From contig JACKOM010000006.1 of the NCBI GenBank assembly GCA_024234265.1, positions 76,600-140,599 on the forward strand: a stretch of DNA of 64,000 nt, written 5' to 3'. Made by a program: the position numbers and the translations under genes. The notes below the pieces were generated by a model that had not been told where the DNA came from, made no database searches, and worked only from the letters and a program-made list of their open reading frames with translations. Below are positions 44,088-52,608 of the stretch, one piece after another (the stretch's first letter is position 1; every line of letters begins with the position of its first letter). The DNA is from Oceanospirillaceae bacterium. Its GTDB lineage: Bacteria; Pseudomonadota; Gammaproteobacteria; Pseudomonadales; Oceanobacteraceae.

Positions 44088-44116
44088 AAAGTACTGTATG
44101 AAATAACAGTTGTAAA
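44088..44116 (-). promoter_or_regulatory. LexA-box promoter of the sulA-like gene
   Basis: On the reverse strand TTTACA (44116-44111) and TACTTT (44093-44088) are spaced by 17 bases. The spacer holds CTG-N10-CAG (44094-44109), within a 20-base match to the SOS consensus TACTGTATATATATACAGTA. LexA bound here would block RNA polymerase directly. Confidence 0.85.
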
Positions 44117-44177
44117 GTCTGCGAATGACTGGATTTTCAAAAAAAACTTGGGCTGAACCCTGTCTGGTAAAAAGCGC

Positions 44178-44206
44178 TTGATATGCGGCGCTTAGATCAA
44201 TAGAGT
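44178..44206 (+). promoter_or_regulatory. Putative sigma-70 promoter for tig
   Basis: TTGATA (44178-44183), 17-base spacer, TAGAGT (44201-44206), 50 bases before the tig ATG. Confidence 0.55.
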
Positions 44207-44256
44207 TACAGGCCCTTTATTTTCAACAGCTTCTGTATCAGTGTGAGAGGCAGCAA

Positions 44257-45564
44257 ATGCAAGTTTCAGTAGAATCTACATCCACCTTAGAGCGTAAACT
44301 CACCATCGGTGTAGATGCCGCCAATATCGAAAAAGAAATCGAAAAGCGTTTAGCTCAGGTTTCCCGTACTGCCAAGGTTGATGGTTTCCGCGCTGGTAAG
44401 GTACCGATGCGCGTTATCAAACAACGTTACGCCCAGGGCGTGCGTCAGGAAGTGCTGGGTGAGCAAATCCAGCGCAGCTTCATTCAGGCTGTAACCCAGG
44501 AGAAGCTGAATCCTGCTGGTACTCCTCGTATTGAGACTGTAAGCGATAAAGAAGGTGAGAACTTCACTTTCGTTGCTACTTTTGAAGTTTATCCAGAAGT
44601 AAAAGTTGAAGGTCTGGACAAAATTGCAGTTGAAAAGCCAGTTTCTGAAGTGACGGATGCAGACGTAGAAAACATGATTGCTATCCTGCGCAAGCAGCAG
44701 GCTAAGTGGGTTGATAGCAGTGCCGCAGCCAAAGATGGCGATCGCGTGAAGCTGGATTTCGAAGGCTTCGTGGATGGCGTTGCTTTTGAAGGTGGTAAAG
44801 CCGATGGTTACGTGCTGGCAATCGGTTCCAAGAGCATGATCCCAGGTTTTGAAGATCAGGTTGTGGGTATGACTATTGGTCAGGAAGGTACTATCAAAGT
44901 GACTTTCCCTGCTGAGTACCACAAAGATGATCTGAAAGGTAAAGCTGCTGAATTCAAAATCAAAGTTCACGAAATCAAAACCGCTGAACTGCCAGAGCTG
45001 AACCCTGAATTTTTTGCCAAGTACGGCGTAGAGTCTTCTGATGAAGCTTCTTTCAAAACTGAAGTGAAGAAGAATATGGTGCGCGAGCTTAAACAAGCTG
45101 TTAAGCGCCAGGTGAAAAATGCTGCTCTGGAAGCGCTGCTTGCCCAGAACCCAATCGAAGTGCCTGCGGCACTGGTTGATCAGGAAGTTTTCCGTATGCA
45201 GCAGCAAGCTGTATCTCAGTTTGGTGGTGGTCAGAAGTTAGATCCGCGCCAGCTGCCACGTGAGCTGTTTGCTGATCAGGCATCACACCGTGTTAAGTTG
45301 GGTCTGCTGATTAATGCTGCTATCGAGCAGTTCTCAATCAAAGCTGGCGAAGAGAAAGTGAACGAGATCATTGCTGATCTGGCTTCTACTTTCCAGGATG
45401 CTGAACAGGTTGTTGAATACTACAAATCTAACCGTGAGCAGCGTGCTCAGATTGAAGCTTTAGCCCTGGAAGAACAGGTTGTTGAAGCTGTTCTGGCTCA
45501 GGCTCAGGTGACTGAAAAGTCTGCTACATATGAAGAAGTGATTCGGGCGGCCAACAACGGTTGA
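44257..45564 (+). CDS. tig: Trigger factor
   Basis: This 435-residue ribosome-bound chaperone has an N-terminal ribosome-binding domain containing GFRAGKVPMRVIKQRYA (the GFRxGKxP signature near residue 43), an FKBP-type prolyl isomerase domain (about 150-245, DRVKLDFEGFVDGVAFEGGKAD), and a helical C-terminal chaperone domain. It heads the tig-clpP-clpX-lon cluster. A hairpin terminator follows it, so clpP can be transcribed separately. Confidence 0.97.
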   Translation: MQVSVESTSTLERKLTIGVDAANIEKEIEKRLAQVSRTAKVDGFRAGKVPMRVIKQRYAQGVRQEVLGEQIQRSFIQAVTQEKLNPAGTPRIETVSDKEGENFTFVATFEVYPEVKVEGLDKIAVEKPVSEVTDADVENMIAILRKQQAKWVDSSAAAKDGDRVKLDFEGFVDGVAFEGGKADGYVLAIGSKSMIPGFEDQVVGMTIGQEGTIKVTFPAEYHKDDLKGKAAEFKIKVHEIKTAELPELNPEFFAKYGVESSDEASFKTEVKKNMVRELKQAVKRQVKNAALEALLAQNPIEVPAALVDQEVFRMQQQAVSQFGGGQKLDPRQLPRELFADQASHRVKLGLLINAAIEQFSIKAGEEKVNEIIADLASTFQDAEQVVEYYKSNREQRAQIEALALEEQVVEAVLAQAQVTEKSATYEEVIRAANNG

Positions 45565-45621
45565 TCCAAAATCATTATTTCGTAGTACTTTAAGTTTGAA
45601 TATAAAGTCTACACTTTTAAG

Positions 45622-45656
45622 AACAGCTATTACTGAAAAGTAATGGCTGTTTTTTC
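45622..45656 (+). terminator. Rho-independent terminator between tig and clpP
   Basis: A 12-bp stem (AACAGCTATTAC with GTAATGGCTGTT, one T-G pair, loop TGAAAA) is followed by T6, 26 bases before clpP. Confidence 0.82.
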
Positions 45657-45681
45657 TGATAAAGATAATGGAGAGTAGGTC

Positions 45682-46311
45682 ATGAAAGACATTCACACTG
45701 CTGATTCCGTGGTTATGTCCGGTTTGGTACCAATGGTTGTTGAGCAATCAGCCCGTGGTGAGCGCGCGTATGATATCTACTCACGTTTGCTGAAAGAGCG
45801 TGTGATCTTTCTGGTGGGGCAGGTTGAAGATCATATGGCTAATCTGATTGTGGCGCAGCTGCTGTTTCTTGAGGCTGAAAACCCAGATAAGGATATCCAT
45901 CTGTACATCAATAGCCCAGGTGGTTCCGTAACAGCAGGCATGTCTATTTACGATACCATGCAGTTCATTAAGCCCCATGTGAATACCATTTGTATCGGTC
46001 AGGCTTGCAGTATGGGAGCGTTCCTGTTGGCAGCCGGCGAGCCCGGCAAGCGCTTCTGTTTGCCAAATAGCCGCGTCATGATTCACCAGCCAAGTGGCGG
46101 TGCGCAGGGGCAGGCAACCGACATTCTGATTCATGCGGAAAATATCAAAGATACAAAAGAGCGCCTCAATCGTATTATGGCCAAGCACACTGGCAAAACG
46201 TACGAGCGCGTAGCAGCAGATACTGAGCGTGATAACTTTATGAATGCTGCTCAGGCTCTGGAATACGGCCTGGTTGATCAAATTCTTGAAAAACGCCAAA
46301 CCGGTGTTTAA
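45682..46311 (+). CDS. clpP: ATP-dependent Clp protease proteolytic subunit ClpP
   Basis: This 209-residue serine protease has the catalytic Ser 110 in SMGAFLLAAG and His 135 in MIHQPSGG, 25 residues apart as in E. coli, and the active-site Asp in the C-terminal half. The N-terminal segment of about 14 residues is a propeptide in homologues. ClpP forms the 14-mer served by ClpA (7294) and ClpX (46396), both in this window. GGAGAG precedes the ATG. Confidence 0.98.
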   Translation: MKDIHTADSVVMSGLVPMVVEQSARGERAYDIYSRLLKERVIFLVGQVEDHMANLIVAQLLFLEAENPDKDIHLYINSPGGSVTAGMSIYDTMQFIKPHVNTICIGQACSMGAFLLAAGEPGKRFCLPNSRVMIHQPSGGAQGQATDILIHAENIKDTKERLNRIMAKHTGKTYERVAADTERDNFMNAAQALEYGLVDQILEKRQTGV

Positions 46312-46341
46312 TAGTATTAATTGTTCTAAATCTTGCAAAGG

Positions 46342-46359
46342 GATGCAGCTCGCTGCATC
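46342..46359. other. Hairpin in the clpP-clpX spacer
   Basis: GATGCAG-CTCG-CTGCATC has no U tract after it, so it is more likely an mRNA-processing or stability element than a full terminator. Confidence 0.4.
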
Positions 46360-46395
46360 TTAGTCATTTATCAAAAGAATTCGTGAGGAAGTCGA

Positions 46396-47682
46396 ATGGC
46401 CGACGAATCCAACGGCAAGGGTGAAGAAAAGGGCAAGTTGCTCTATTGCTCTTTTTGCGGCAAAAGCCAGCACGAAGTTCGTAAGTTAATTGCGGGCCCC
46501 TCTGTTTTTATCTGCGATGAATGTGTCGATTTATGTAATGACATTATTCGTGAGGAAGTGCAGGAAAGTCAGGCGGAAACGCCAAGTGACAAGCTGCCTG
46601 TACCAAAAGAAATCAAAGATATTCTTGGTGAATATGTCATTGGTCAGGATCGTGCAAAAATGGTCCTGGCTGTTGCTGTATACAATCATTACAAACGATT
46701 GCGTTTAGGTGATAGCAAAAAAGGTGCGATTGAACTTGCCAAGAGCAATATTTTGCTGATTGGTCCAACAGGTAGCGGTAAAACTCTGCTGGCTGAAACC
46801 CTTGCCCGTTTGTTGAACGTCCCCTTTACGATTGCAGATGCTACAACCCTGACTGAAGCCGGTTATGTGGGTGAGGATGTTGAAAATATCATCCAGAAGC
46901 TTCTGCAGAAGTGCGACTACGATGTTGAAAAGGCGCAACGCGGTATCGTTTATATTGATGAGATCGATAAGATTTCCCGTAAATCTGACAATCCCTCAAT
47001 TACCCGTGACGTATCGGGTGAGGGTGTCCAACAAGCGCTGTTAAAACTTATCGAAGGTACAGTTGCGTCTGTGCCTCCTCAGGGGGGCCGTAAGCATCCG
47101 CAACAGGAGTTTTTACAGGTCGACACCTCAAATATTCTCTTTATTTGTGGTGGTGCTTTTGCAGGTCTGGATCAGATTATTCGTGATCGTACAGAGAAGA
47201 GCAGTATTGGTTTTAATGCAGTTGTTAAAGGCAAGGATGATACCAAGGCTGTTGGTGCTCTGCTGAAAGATGTTGAGCCGGGTGATCTTGTAAAATTTGG
47301 TCTGATACCTGAATTTATTGGTCGTCTGCCTGTTATCGCAACCCTGAATGAGCTTGATGAGGCGGCGCTGATTCAAATTCTGATTGAGCCTAAAAATGCT
47401 CTCGTTAAGCAGTATCAGGCTTTGTTTGATATGGAAGGTGTTCAGCTTGAGTTTCGCGAGGCTGCGCTGCGGGCTGTTGCTCAGCGTGCCATGGAGCGCA
47501 AAACAGGTGCCCGTGGTCTGCGTTCCATTATGGAAGGTGTGCTGCTGGAGACTATGTATCGCATTCCTTCTGAACAAGACGTTAAAAAAGTCGTTATCGA
47601 AGAAAGTGTTATTCGCGGCGAATCTGAACCTCTGCTCATTTATGAGTCTGCTGAGGCCAGTAAAGCTGCACCAGCAAACTAA
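46396..47682 (+). CDS. clpX: ATP-dependent Clp protease ATP-binding subunit ClpX
   Basis: This 428-residue AAA+ unfoldase has an N-terminal C4 zinc-binding domain (CSFCGKSQ, ICDECVDLC), Walker A GPTGSGKT near residue 123, Walker B YIDEIDK, and the RKH-type pore sequence region (RDVSGEGVQQALLKLIEG). It recruits tagged proteins, including ssrA-tagged ones, to ClpP. AGGAAG precedes the ATG. A terminator overlaps its stop codon. Confidence 0.98.
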   Translation: MADESNGKGEEKGKLLYCSFCGKSQHEVRKLIAGPSVFICDECVDLCNDIIREEVQESQAETPSDKLPVPKEIKDILGEYVIGQDRAKMVLAVAVYNHYKRLRLGDSKKGAIELAKSNILLIGPTGSGKTLLAETLARLLNVPFTIADATTLTEAGYVGEDVENIIQKLLQKCDYDVEKAQRGIVYIDEIDKISRKSDNPSITRDVSGEGVQQALLKLIEGTVASVPPQGGRKHPQQEFLQVDTSNILFICGGAFAGLDQIIRDRTEKSSIGFNAVVKGKDDTKAVGALLKDVEPGDLVKFGLIPEFIGRLPVIATLNELDEAALIQILIEPKNALVKQYQALFDMEGVQLEFREAALRAVAQRAMERKTGARGLRSIMEGVLLETMYRIPSEQDVKKVVIEESVIRGESEPLLIYESAEASKAAPAN

Positions 47683-47707
47683 GGGGCTTTTGCCCCTTTG
47701 TTTTTTC
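47681..47707 (+). terminator. Terminator after clpX
   Basis: AAGGGGC-TTTT-GCCCCTT followed by TGTTTTTT; the clpX stop codon (47680-47682) lies at the stem base. Confidence 0.87.
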
Positions 47708-47711
47708 TGCC

Positions 47712-47740
47712 CTTGAGTTTATTCCGATTGACCCCATAGA
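47712..47740 (+). promoter_or_regulatory. Sigma-32 (heat-shock) promoter of lon
   Basis: CTTGAGT (47712-47718), 13-base spacer, CCCCATAGA (47732-47740) closely matches the RpoH consensus (CTTGAAA, 13-15 bases, CCCCATNT). It lies about 50 bases before the lon ATG and just after the clpX terminator. Confidence 0.82.
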
Positions 47741-47787
47741 GGGTGCCATGTTCTATTCGTGGCGATGTCTCCATCTTTAGGTAACTT

Positions 47788-50175
47788 ATGACTCCTGAGA
47801 ATTTACCCCTCTTACCATTGCGTGATGTGGTTGTGTTTCCGCATATGGTTATTCCACTGTTTGTTGGTCGTGAAAAATCCATTGAGGCCCTCGAGGCTGC
47901 AATGGCTGGGGATAAAAAAATATTTCTGGTCGCCCAGCGCACTGCTGTAACGGACGATCCGCAACTGGATGATATTTATAGCATTGGTACGGTTGCGACT
48001 ATTCTGCAGCTGCTGAAGTTGCCGGATGGTACGGTTAAAGTGCTTGTTGAAGGTGAATATCGCGCAGAAATTCAGCATTTCTCCGCTGAGATGGGGTATT
48101 TCACTGCTTCGGCCAGTCCGCTTGATATTGAATCCCTGAATGATAGAGAAGCTGAAGTGCTGGTTAAGGCCATTAATCAGCAATTTGATAGTTTTGTGCA
48201 GATGAGCAAAAAAATCCCCAGTGAGGTTTTAAGCTCTATTTCTGCAATTACTGACCCTGGGCGTATTGCCGATACCATTTCTGCTCATTTGTCTTTAAAG
48301 CTTGAAGATAAGCAAAAAATCCTTGAAATGGTGGCTGAGCGTGATCGCATTGAGCATGTATTGGCCCATATCGAATCCGAAATTGATCTGCTTGAGATTG
48401 AAAAACGCGTACGTTCCCGCGTTAAAAAGCAGATGGAAAAAAGCCAGCGTGAGTATTATCTCAATGAGCAAATGAAGGCTATCCAGAAAGAATTGGGTGA
48501 TCTTGATGATGTGCCCAATGAAATGGAAGATTTCAAAAAGAAAATAGAAGCTGCTGGCATGACAGCAGAAGCAAAAGCAAAAGCGGAAGCTGAGCTTGCG
48601 AAGCTCAAAATGATGTCACCCATGTCGGCAGAGGCGTCAGTGGTGCGTGGTTATCTTGAGTGGATGATCAATGTGCCGTGGAAGGCTGCAAGCAAGGTTA
48701 AAATCGATATTGCTAAGGCCTTGGCTTTATTGGATGAAGATCATTATGGTTTGGATGAGGTTAAAGAACGCATTCTTGAGTTTCTCGCCGTTCAGAAGCG
48801 TGTGAAAAAGACCTCTGGCAACATTCTGTGTTTAGTGGGGCCTCCGGGTGTTGGTAAGACCTCCCTTGGTCGTTCTATTGCCGCTGCTACAAATCGCAAA
48901 TATGTGCGTATGGCTTTAGGTGGTGTGCGTGATGAGGCTGAAATTCGCGGGCACCGTCGTACTTACATTGGTTCTATGCCGGGTAAACTCGTGCAGAAAA
49001 TGGCCAAGGTTGGAGTGAAGAATCCTCTGTTTTTGCTTGATGAAATCGACAAAATGGGAATGGATCATCGTGGTGATCCTGCATCTGCTCTGCTGGAAGT
49101 TTTAGATCCAGAGCAAAATAACACTTTCAGCGATCACTATCTGGAGGTCGATTACGATCTTTCTGATGTGATGTTTATTTGTACGGCAAACAGCATGAAT
49201 ATTCCGGGGCCTTTATTGGACCGTATGGAAATCATCCGTATTCCCGGTTACACCGAAGAAGAAAAGCTGCGTATCTGTCAGAAATACCTGTTGCCTAAGC
49301 AGATGAAAGCGAATGGCGTGAAAAAAGACGAACTATCTGTTTCGGAAGATGCGCTGCGCGATGTTATCCGTTATTACACCCGTGAAGCTGGTGTGCGCTC
49401 CCTTGAGCGTCAAATGTCAAAACTGTGCAGAAAGGTTGTGAAACGCAATCTTCTCGCAACGGCTGCCAATACAGTCAATATTGTGCCTGGGGATCTCGAA
49501 GAACTGCTGGGTGTGCACAAATATCGTTATGGTCTTGCCGAGGTTGAGAATCAGATTGGACAGGTGACAGGTTTGGCCTGGACGTCCGTGGGTGGTGAAA
49601 TTCTGAGCATTGAGTCTGTATTAACCAAGGGCAAGGGGCGGATTATCAAAACCGGCTCCCTGGGTGATGTCATGCAGGAATCTATTCAGGCTGCGTTGAC
49701 TGTAGTTCGCAGTCGCGCTGACATGATGGGCTTACCAGATGATTACTTCGAAAAACACGACATTCATATGCATGTACCTGAAGGTGCTACTCCAAAAGAT
49801 GGCCCGAGTGCGGGTATTGGTATGGCCACAGCTATTGCGTCTGTAATTACGGGGATTCCTGTGCGGGCTGATGTTGCCATGACGGGTGAAATCACCTTGC
49901 GTGGTAAGGTTCTGGCAATTGGTGGTTTGAAAGAGAAGTTGCTGGCTGCCCATCGGGGTGGGATAAAAACAGTCATCATTCCGGAAGAAAATCGCCGCGA
50001 CCTGAAAGAGATTCCTGCCAATATTCTGGCTGAACTGGAGATTTGCCCGGTAGAGTGGGTGGATGATGTCTTCAGAATTGCTCTTGAACGCGAAATTGAA
50101 AAAAAAGTCAGTCCGGTTGTTGAAAACGAAGCCAAAGGACAGCAAAATCCCGAAGGTCGTGTGAACACCCATTAA
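47788..50175 (+). CDS. lon: ATP-dependent protease Lon
   Basis: This 795-residue Lon has an N-terminal substrate-binding LON domain (LPLLPLRDVVVFPHMVIPLFVGR), a coiled-coil segment, an AAA+ module with Walker A GPPGVGKT near residue 351, and a C-terminal protease domain with the catalytic dyad Ser 674 (DGPSAG) and Lys 717 (GLKEKLL). It degrades misfolded proteins and regulators such as SulA. It has its own heat-shock-type promoter. The C-terminal tail of about 20 residues is polar and variable. Confidence 0.98.
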   Translation: MTPENLPLLPLRDVVVFPHMVIPLFVGREKSIEALEAAMAGDKKIFLVAQRTAVTDDPQLDDIYSIGTVATILQLLKLPDGTVKVLVEGEYRAEIQHFSAEMGYFTASASPLDIESLNDREAEVLVKAINQQFDSFVQMSKKIPSEVLSSISAITDPGRIADTISAHLSLKLEDKQKILEMVAERDRIEHVLAHIESEIDLLEIEKRVRSRVKKQMEKSQREYYLNEQMKAIQKELGDLDDVPNEMEDFKKKIEAAGMTAEAKAKAEAELAKLKMMSPMSAEASVVRGYLEWMINVPWKAASKVKIDIAKALALLDEDHYGLDEVKERILEFLAVQKRVKKTSGNILCLVGPPGVGKTSLGRSIAAATNRKYVRMALGGVRDEAEIRGHRRTYIGSMPGKLVQKMAKVGVKNPLFLLDEIDKMGMDHRGDPASALLEVLDPEQNNTFSDHYLEVDYDLSDVMFICTANSMNIPGPLLDRMEIIRIPGYTEEEKLRICQKYLLPKQMKANGVKKDELSVSEDALRDVIRYYTREAGVRSLERQMSKLCRKVVKRNLLATAANTVNIVPGDLEELLGVHKYRYGLAEVENQIGQVTGLAWTSVGGEILSIESVLTKGKGRIIKTGSLGDVMQESIQAALTVVRSRADMMGLPDDYFEKHDIHMHVPEGATPKDGPSAGIGMATAIASVITGIPVRADVAMTGEITLRGKVLAIGGLKEKLLAAHRGGIKTVIIPEENRRDLKEIPANILAELEICPVEWVDDVFRIALEREIEKKVSPVVENEAKGQQNPEGRVNTH

Positions 50176-50193
50176 ACGTAGGCGCGCAGCGGC

Positions 50194-50222
50194 TTGACAC
50201 TGCCATCGGGCACATATATAAC
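50194..50222 (+). promoter_or_regulatory. Sigma-70 promoter for hupB
   Basis: TTGACA (50194-50199), 17-base spacer, TATAAC (50217-50222), about 95 bases before the hupB GTG start. Confidence 0.72.
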
Positions 50223-50317
50223 GTCCAGCTCGCTGCAACTTGTATTGCCTCGTTAGCGCATATGCTTATAAAACGATTAACACCAATAATAATCACTTTT
50301 CAGGTAAGGGGATAAGT

Positions 50318-50590
50318 GTGAACAAATCTGAACTGATCGATGCAATCGCAGCTTCTGCTGACATTCCGAAGGCTGCCGCTGGTCGTGCCCTGGACGCTAC
50401 AATTGAAGCTATTACCACCGCTTTAAAAGATGGTGATCAGGTAGTTCTGGTTGGTTTCGGTACTTTTGCAGTTAAAGAGCGTGCTGCTCGTACTGGTCGT
50501 AACCCACAAACCGGTGCGCCGATTGATATCGCTGCAGCCAAAGTGCCAAGCTTCAAGCCAGGTAAAGCACTGAAAGACGCTGTAAACTAA
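50318..50590 (+). CDS. hupB: DNA-binding protein HU-beta
   Basis: This is a 90-residue nucleoid protein of the HU/IHF family. It starts at GTG (50318) behind AAGGGG; the frame upstream encodes no homologous residues. MNKSELIDAIA, GFGTFAVKERAARTGRNPQTG (the DNA-bending arm) and FKPGKALKDAVN are all characteristic of HU. The lon-hupB-ppiD order is conserved in gammaproteobacteria. Confidence 0.97.
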   Translation: MNKSELIDAIAASADIPKAAAGRALDATIEAITTALKDGDQVVLVGFGTFAVKERAARTGRNPQTGAPIDIAAAKVPSFKPGKALKDAVN

Positions 50591-50652
50591 AAAACGTCGG
50601 ATCGTTTAATCACATCTGTATCACCATTTGTACTGACGATCCATCGAAGAGA

Positions 50653-50675
50653 AGCGCACATTTGTGCGCTTTTTC
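50653..50675 (+). terminator. Terminator after hupB
   Basis: AGCGCAC-ATTT-GTGCGCT followed by TTTTC, 62 bases after the hupB stop. Confidence 0.85.
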
Positions 50676-50718
50676 GTTTAAGAAAATAATAAATTAAGCA
50701 GCCCGGAGTGGAGGAAGC

Positions 50719-52557
50719 ATGCTTCAAGGTATTAGGGACGGCTCTAAAAGCGTTTTTGCTAAAGTGCTTGTCGGTTTAATTATTTTTACCTTCGCCTTTT
50801 GGGGTATTGAAACCATCGTTTCCCTCAAGTTTGGCTCTGATGCTCCCGCCAGTGTAAATGGTGAGGATATTTCCGAGTTTGAAATCGCCCAGATGGTTGA
50901 GCTGCAGAAGCGTAATCTGAAAGCCCAGTTCGGCGGCAAAATTGATGAATCCATTTTTGATGAGAAAATGCTGCGCAATGCTGCGGTGGAGCGTCTCGTC
51001 GAAGAAAAAACCATGAGCTTGGCTGTTAAAGATGCAGGTTTGTATTATTCGACCTCTGCACTTGATGGTCTGATCCTGAATACCCCGGATTTCCAGGAAG
51101 ATGGGAAATTTAATGCGGAGCGCTTTGATCTTGTGCTGCGCAGTGTTGGTTTTACCCGCAATACCTACCGTGCAATGCTGCGTAACAATATTCTGATAAA
51201 TCAGAACCGTGCCGCATGGCAGGCGTCTGCTTTTGAAACGCCGCTTGAAATGTCCCGTATTGCTGCATTGGATGCTGAACAGCGCGATGTGTCTTATGCC
51301 ACAGTATCCTTGGAAGAAGCTAAAAAAGAAGTTGTCGTGAGTCAGGCGGATATAGCCGCCTATTTCGATGCTAATAAAACTCAGTTTATGCGCCCTGAGC
51401 GCGTTAAACTGGCTTACGTTGAATTGGATAAGGCAAATCTGGTTGCTGATCTGAAGATCGAAGATGCTGATGTGTCTGAGCGTTATGATGCGATGGTTAA
51501 AGATTTGTCGTCGAAAACTGAATATCGTGTTGCACAGATTCTGGTGGCGTCAGCAGGTAAAACCCCGGAAGCTTTAAATAAGCAAAAAGATGCGGTTGCT
51601 GCGGCTCTGGCTGCGGGTGAAGATTTTGCTGCTGTTGCAGCCAAATTCTCAGATGATGATTCTTCTAAGCATGCTGGTGGTGATTTAGGTTTTGCCAATG
51701 CTGAAATTCTCGGTAATGAAGTTGCTGCCGCGGTCTCTGCTATGTCTGCCGGTGAAGTGGCCAAGGCCCCTGTAGAAAGCCGTGATGGCATTCATTTTGT
51801 AAAATTACTGGATAAACGCACGCCAAAACTTGCCTCTCTGGAAGAGTTACGTGGTTCTATTGTTGAAGCGATTAAATCTGAGCGTGCAGATCAGTTGTTT
51901 GCTGAAAAGTTGGATGAGTTTAAAGATCGCGCATTTACCTCTCCAAATAGTCTGGAAGGCGCTGCGGAAGTTGCAGGTGCAAAAATTCAGCAAACTGATT
52001 TTATTGAGCGCAATTCTTCAGCCGGCATTACCCAGTATCCTGCAGTAGCAGACGCTGCGTTCTCCGATGCGGTGGTTGCGGATCACGAAAACAGTGATGT
52101 ACTGGAAATTGCCGATGGTAAAGTTCTGGTGTTGCGTGCTGTTGAGTTTAAAGAAGCAGAGCAGAAGCCTTTGCAGGAAGTTGAAGCTAACATTCGCACT
52201 GCATTAACTCTGCAGAATGCCAAAGTGTTAGTGCAGCAAAAAGCCGATGCCTTGCTGAATGCAGTCAAAGGTGGTGCAGCTGCGCAGTGGAAAACTGTTG
52301 CGAAACTGACCCGCTCATCCGATGCAGCCCCTGCGGCAGTGCGTAACGAAGTGTTTAAGCTTCCTGCTGCCGGTTCACTTGAAAAAGTACAGCTGCAGAA
52401 TGGGGATTATGCGGTAGTTCGCCTGGATGCGGTTGCCAAGGTGGATACGCCTGTAACTGACAGCCTCAAAACCAAAGTAGTTTCTGGTAAAGCTTACGGT
52501 GAGTATCAGGAATATCGTAGCTGGCAGATTGCCAATGCGGAAATTAAGAAGAAATAA
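50719..52557 (+). CDS. ppiD: Periplasmic folding chaperone PpiD
   Basis: This 612-residue SurA/PpiD-type chaperone is anchored by one N-terminal membrane helix (about 13-32, VGLIIFTFAFWGIE) with the bulk in the periplasm. It has a SurA-N-like domain, a parvulin PPIC domain (about 255-360, YRVAQILVAS; KFSDDDSSKHAGGDLGF) and a long C-terminal helical region. It assists newly secreted proteins at the SecYEG exit. GGAGGAAGC before the ATG is a strong ribosome binding site. Confidence 0.95.
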   Translation: MLQGIRDGSKSVFAKVLVGLIIFTFAFWGIETIVSLKFGSDAPASVNGEDISEFEIAQMVELQKRNLKAQFGGKIDESIFDEKMLRNAAVERLVEEKTMSLAVKDAGLYYSTSALDGLILNTPDFQEDGKFNAERFDLVLRSVGFTRNTYRAMLRNNILINQNRAAWQASAFETPLEMSRIAALDAEQRDVSYATVSLEEAKKEVVVSQADIAAYFDANKTQFMRPERVKLAYVELDKANLVADLKIEDADVSERYDAMVKDLSSKTEYRVAQILVASAGKTPEALNKQKDAVAAALAAGEDFAAVAAKFSDDDSSKHAGGDLGFANAEILGNEVAAAVSAMSAGEVAKAPVESRDGIHFVKLLDKRTPKLASLEELRGSIVEAIKSERADQLFAEKLDEFKDRAFTSPNSLEGAAEVAGAKIQQTDFIERNSSAGITQYPAVADAAFSDAVVADHENSDVLEIADGKVLVLRAVEFKEAEQKPLQEVEANIRTALTLQNAKVLVQQKADALLNAVKGGAAAQWKTVAKLTRSSDAAPAAVRNEVFKLPAAGSLEKVQLQNGDYAVVRLDAVAKVDTPVTDSLKTKVVSGKAYGEYQEYRSWQIANAEIKKK

Positions 52558-52569
52558 TCTTTCTTAAAT

Positions 52570-52598
52570 AAAAAGGGGCCCAATCGGGCCCCTTTTTA
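52570..52598. terminator. Bidirectional terminator between ppiD and fabI
   Basis: AAAAAGGGGCCC-AATC-GGGCCCCTTTTT, with A and T tracts on both sides, separates the convergent ppiD and fabI. Confidence 0.92.
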
Positions 52599-52608
52599 TT
52601 TGTCTTTT

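Noticed and set aside
44350..45207. Long reverse-strand open frame inside tig (about 285 codons)
   Set aside because: It is antisense to a fully conserved trigger factor, rich in Phe/Asn/His as mirror frames of Lys/Glu-rich genes are, and has no ribosome binding site or family resemblance.
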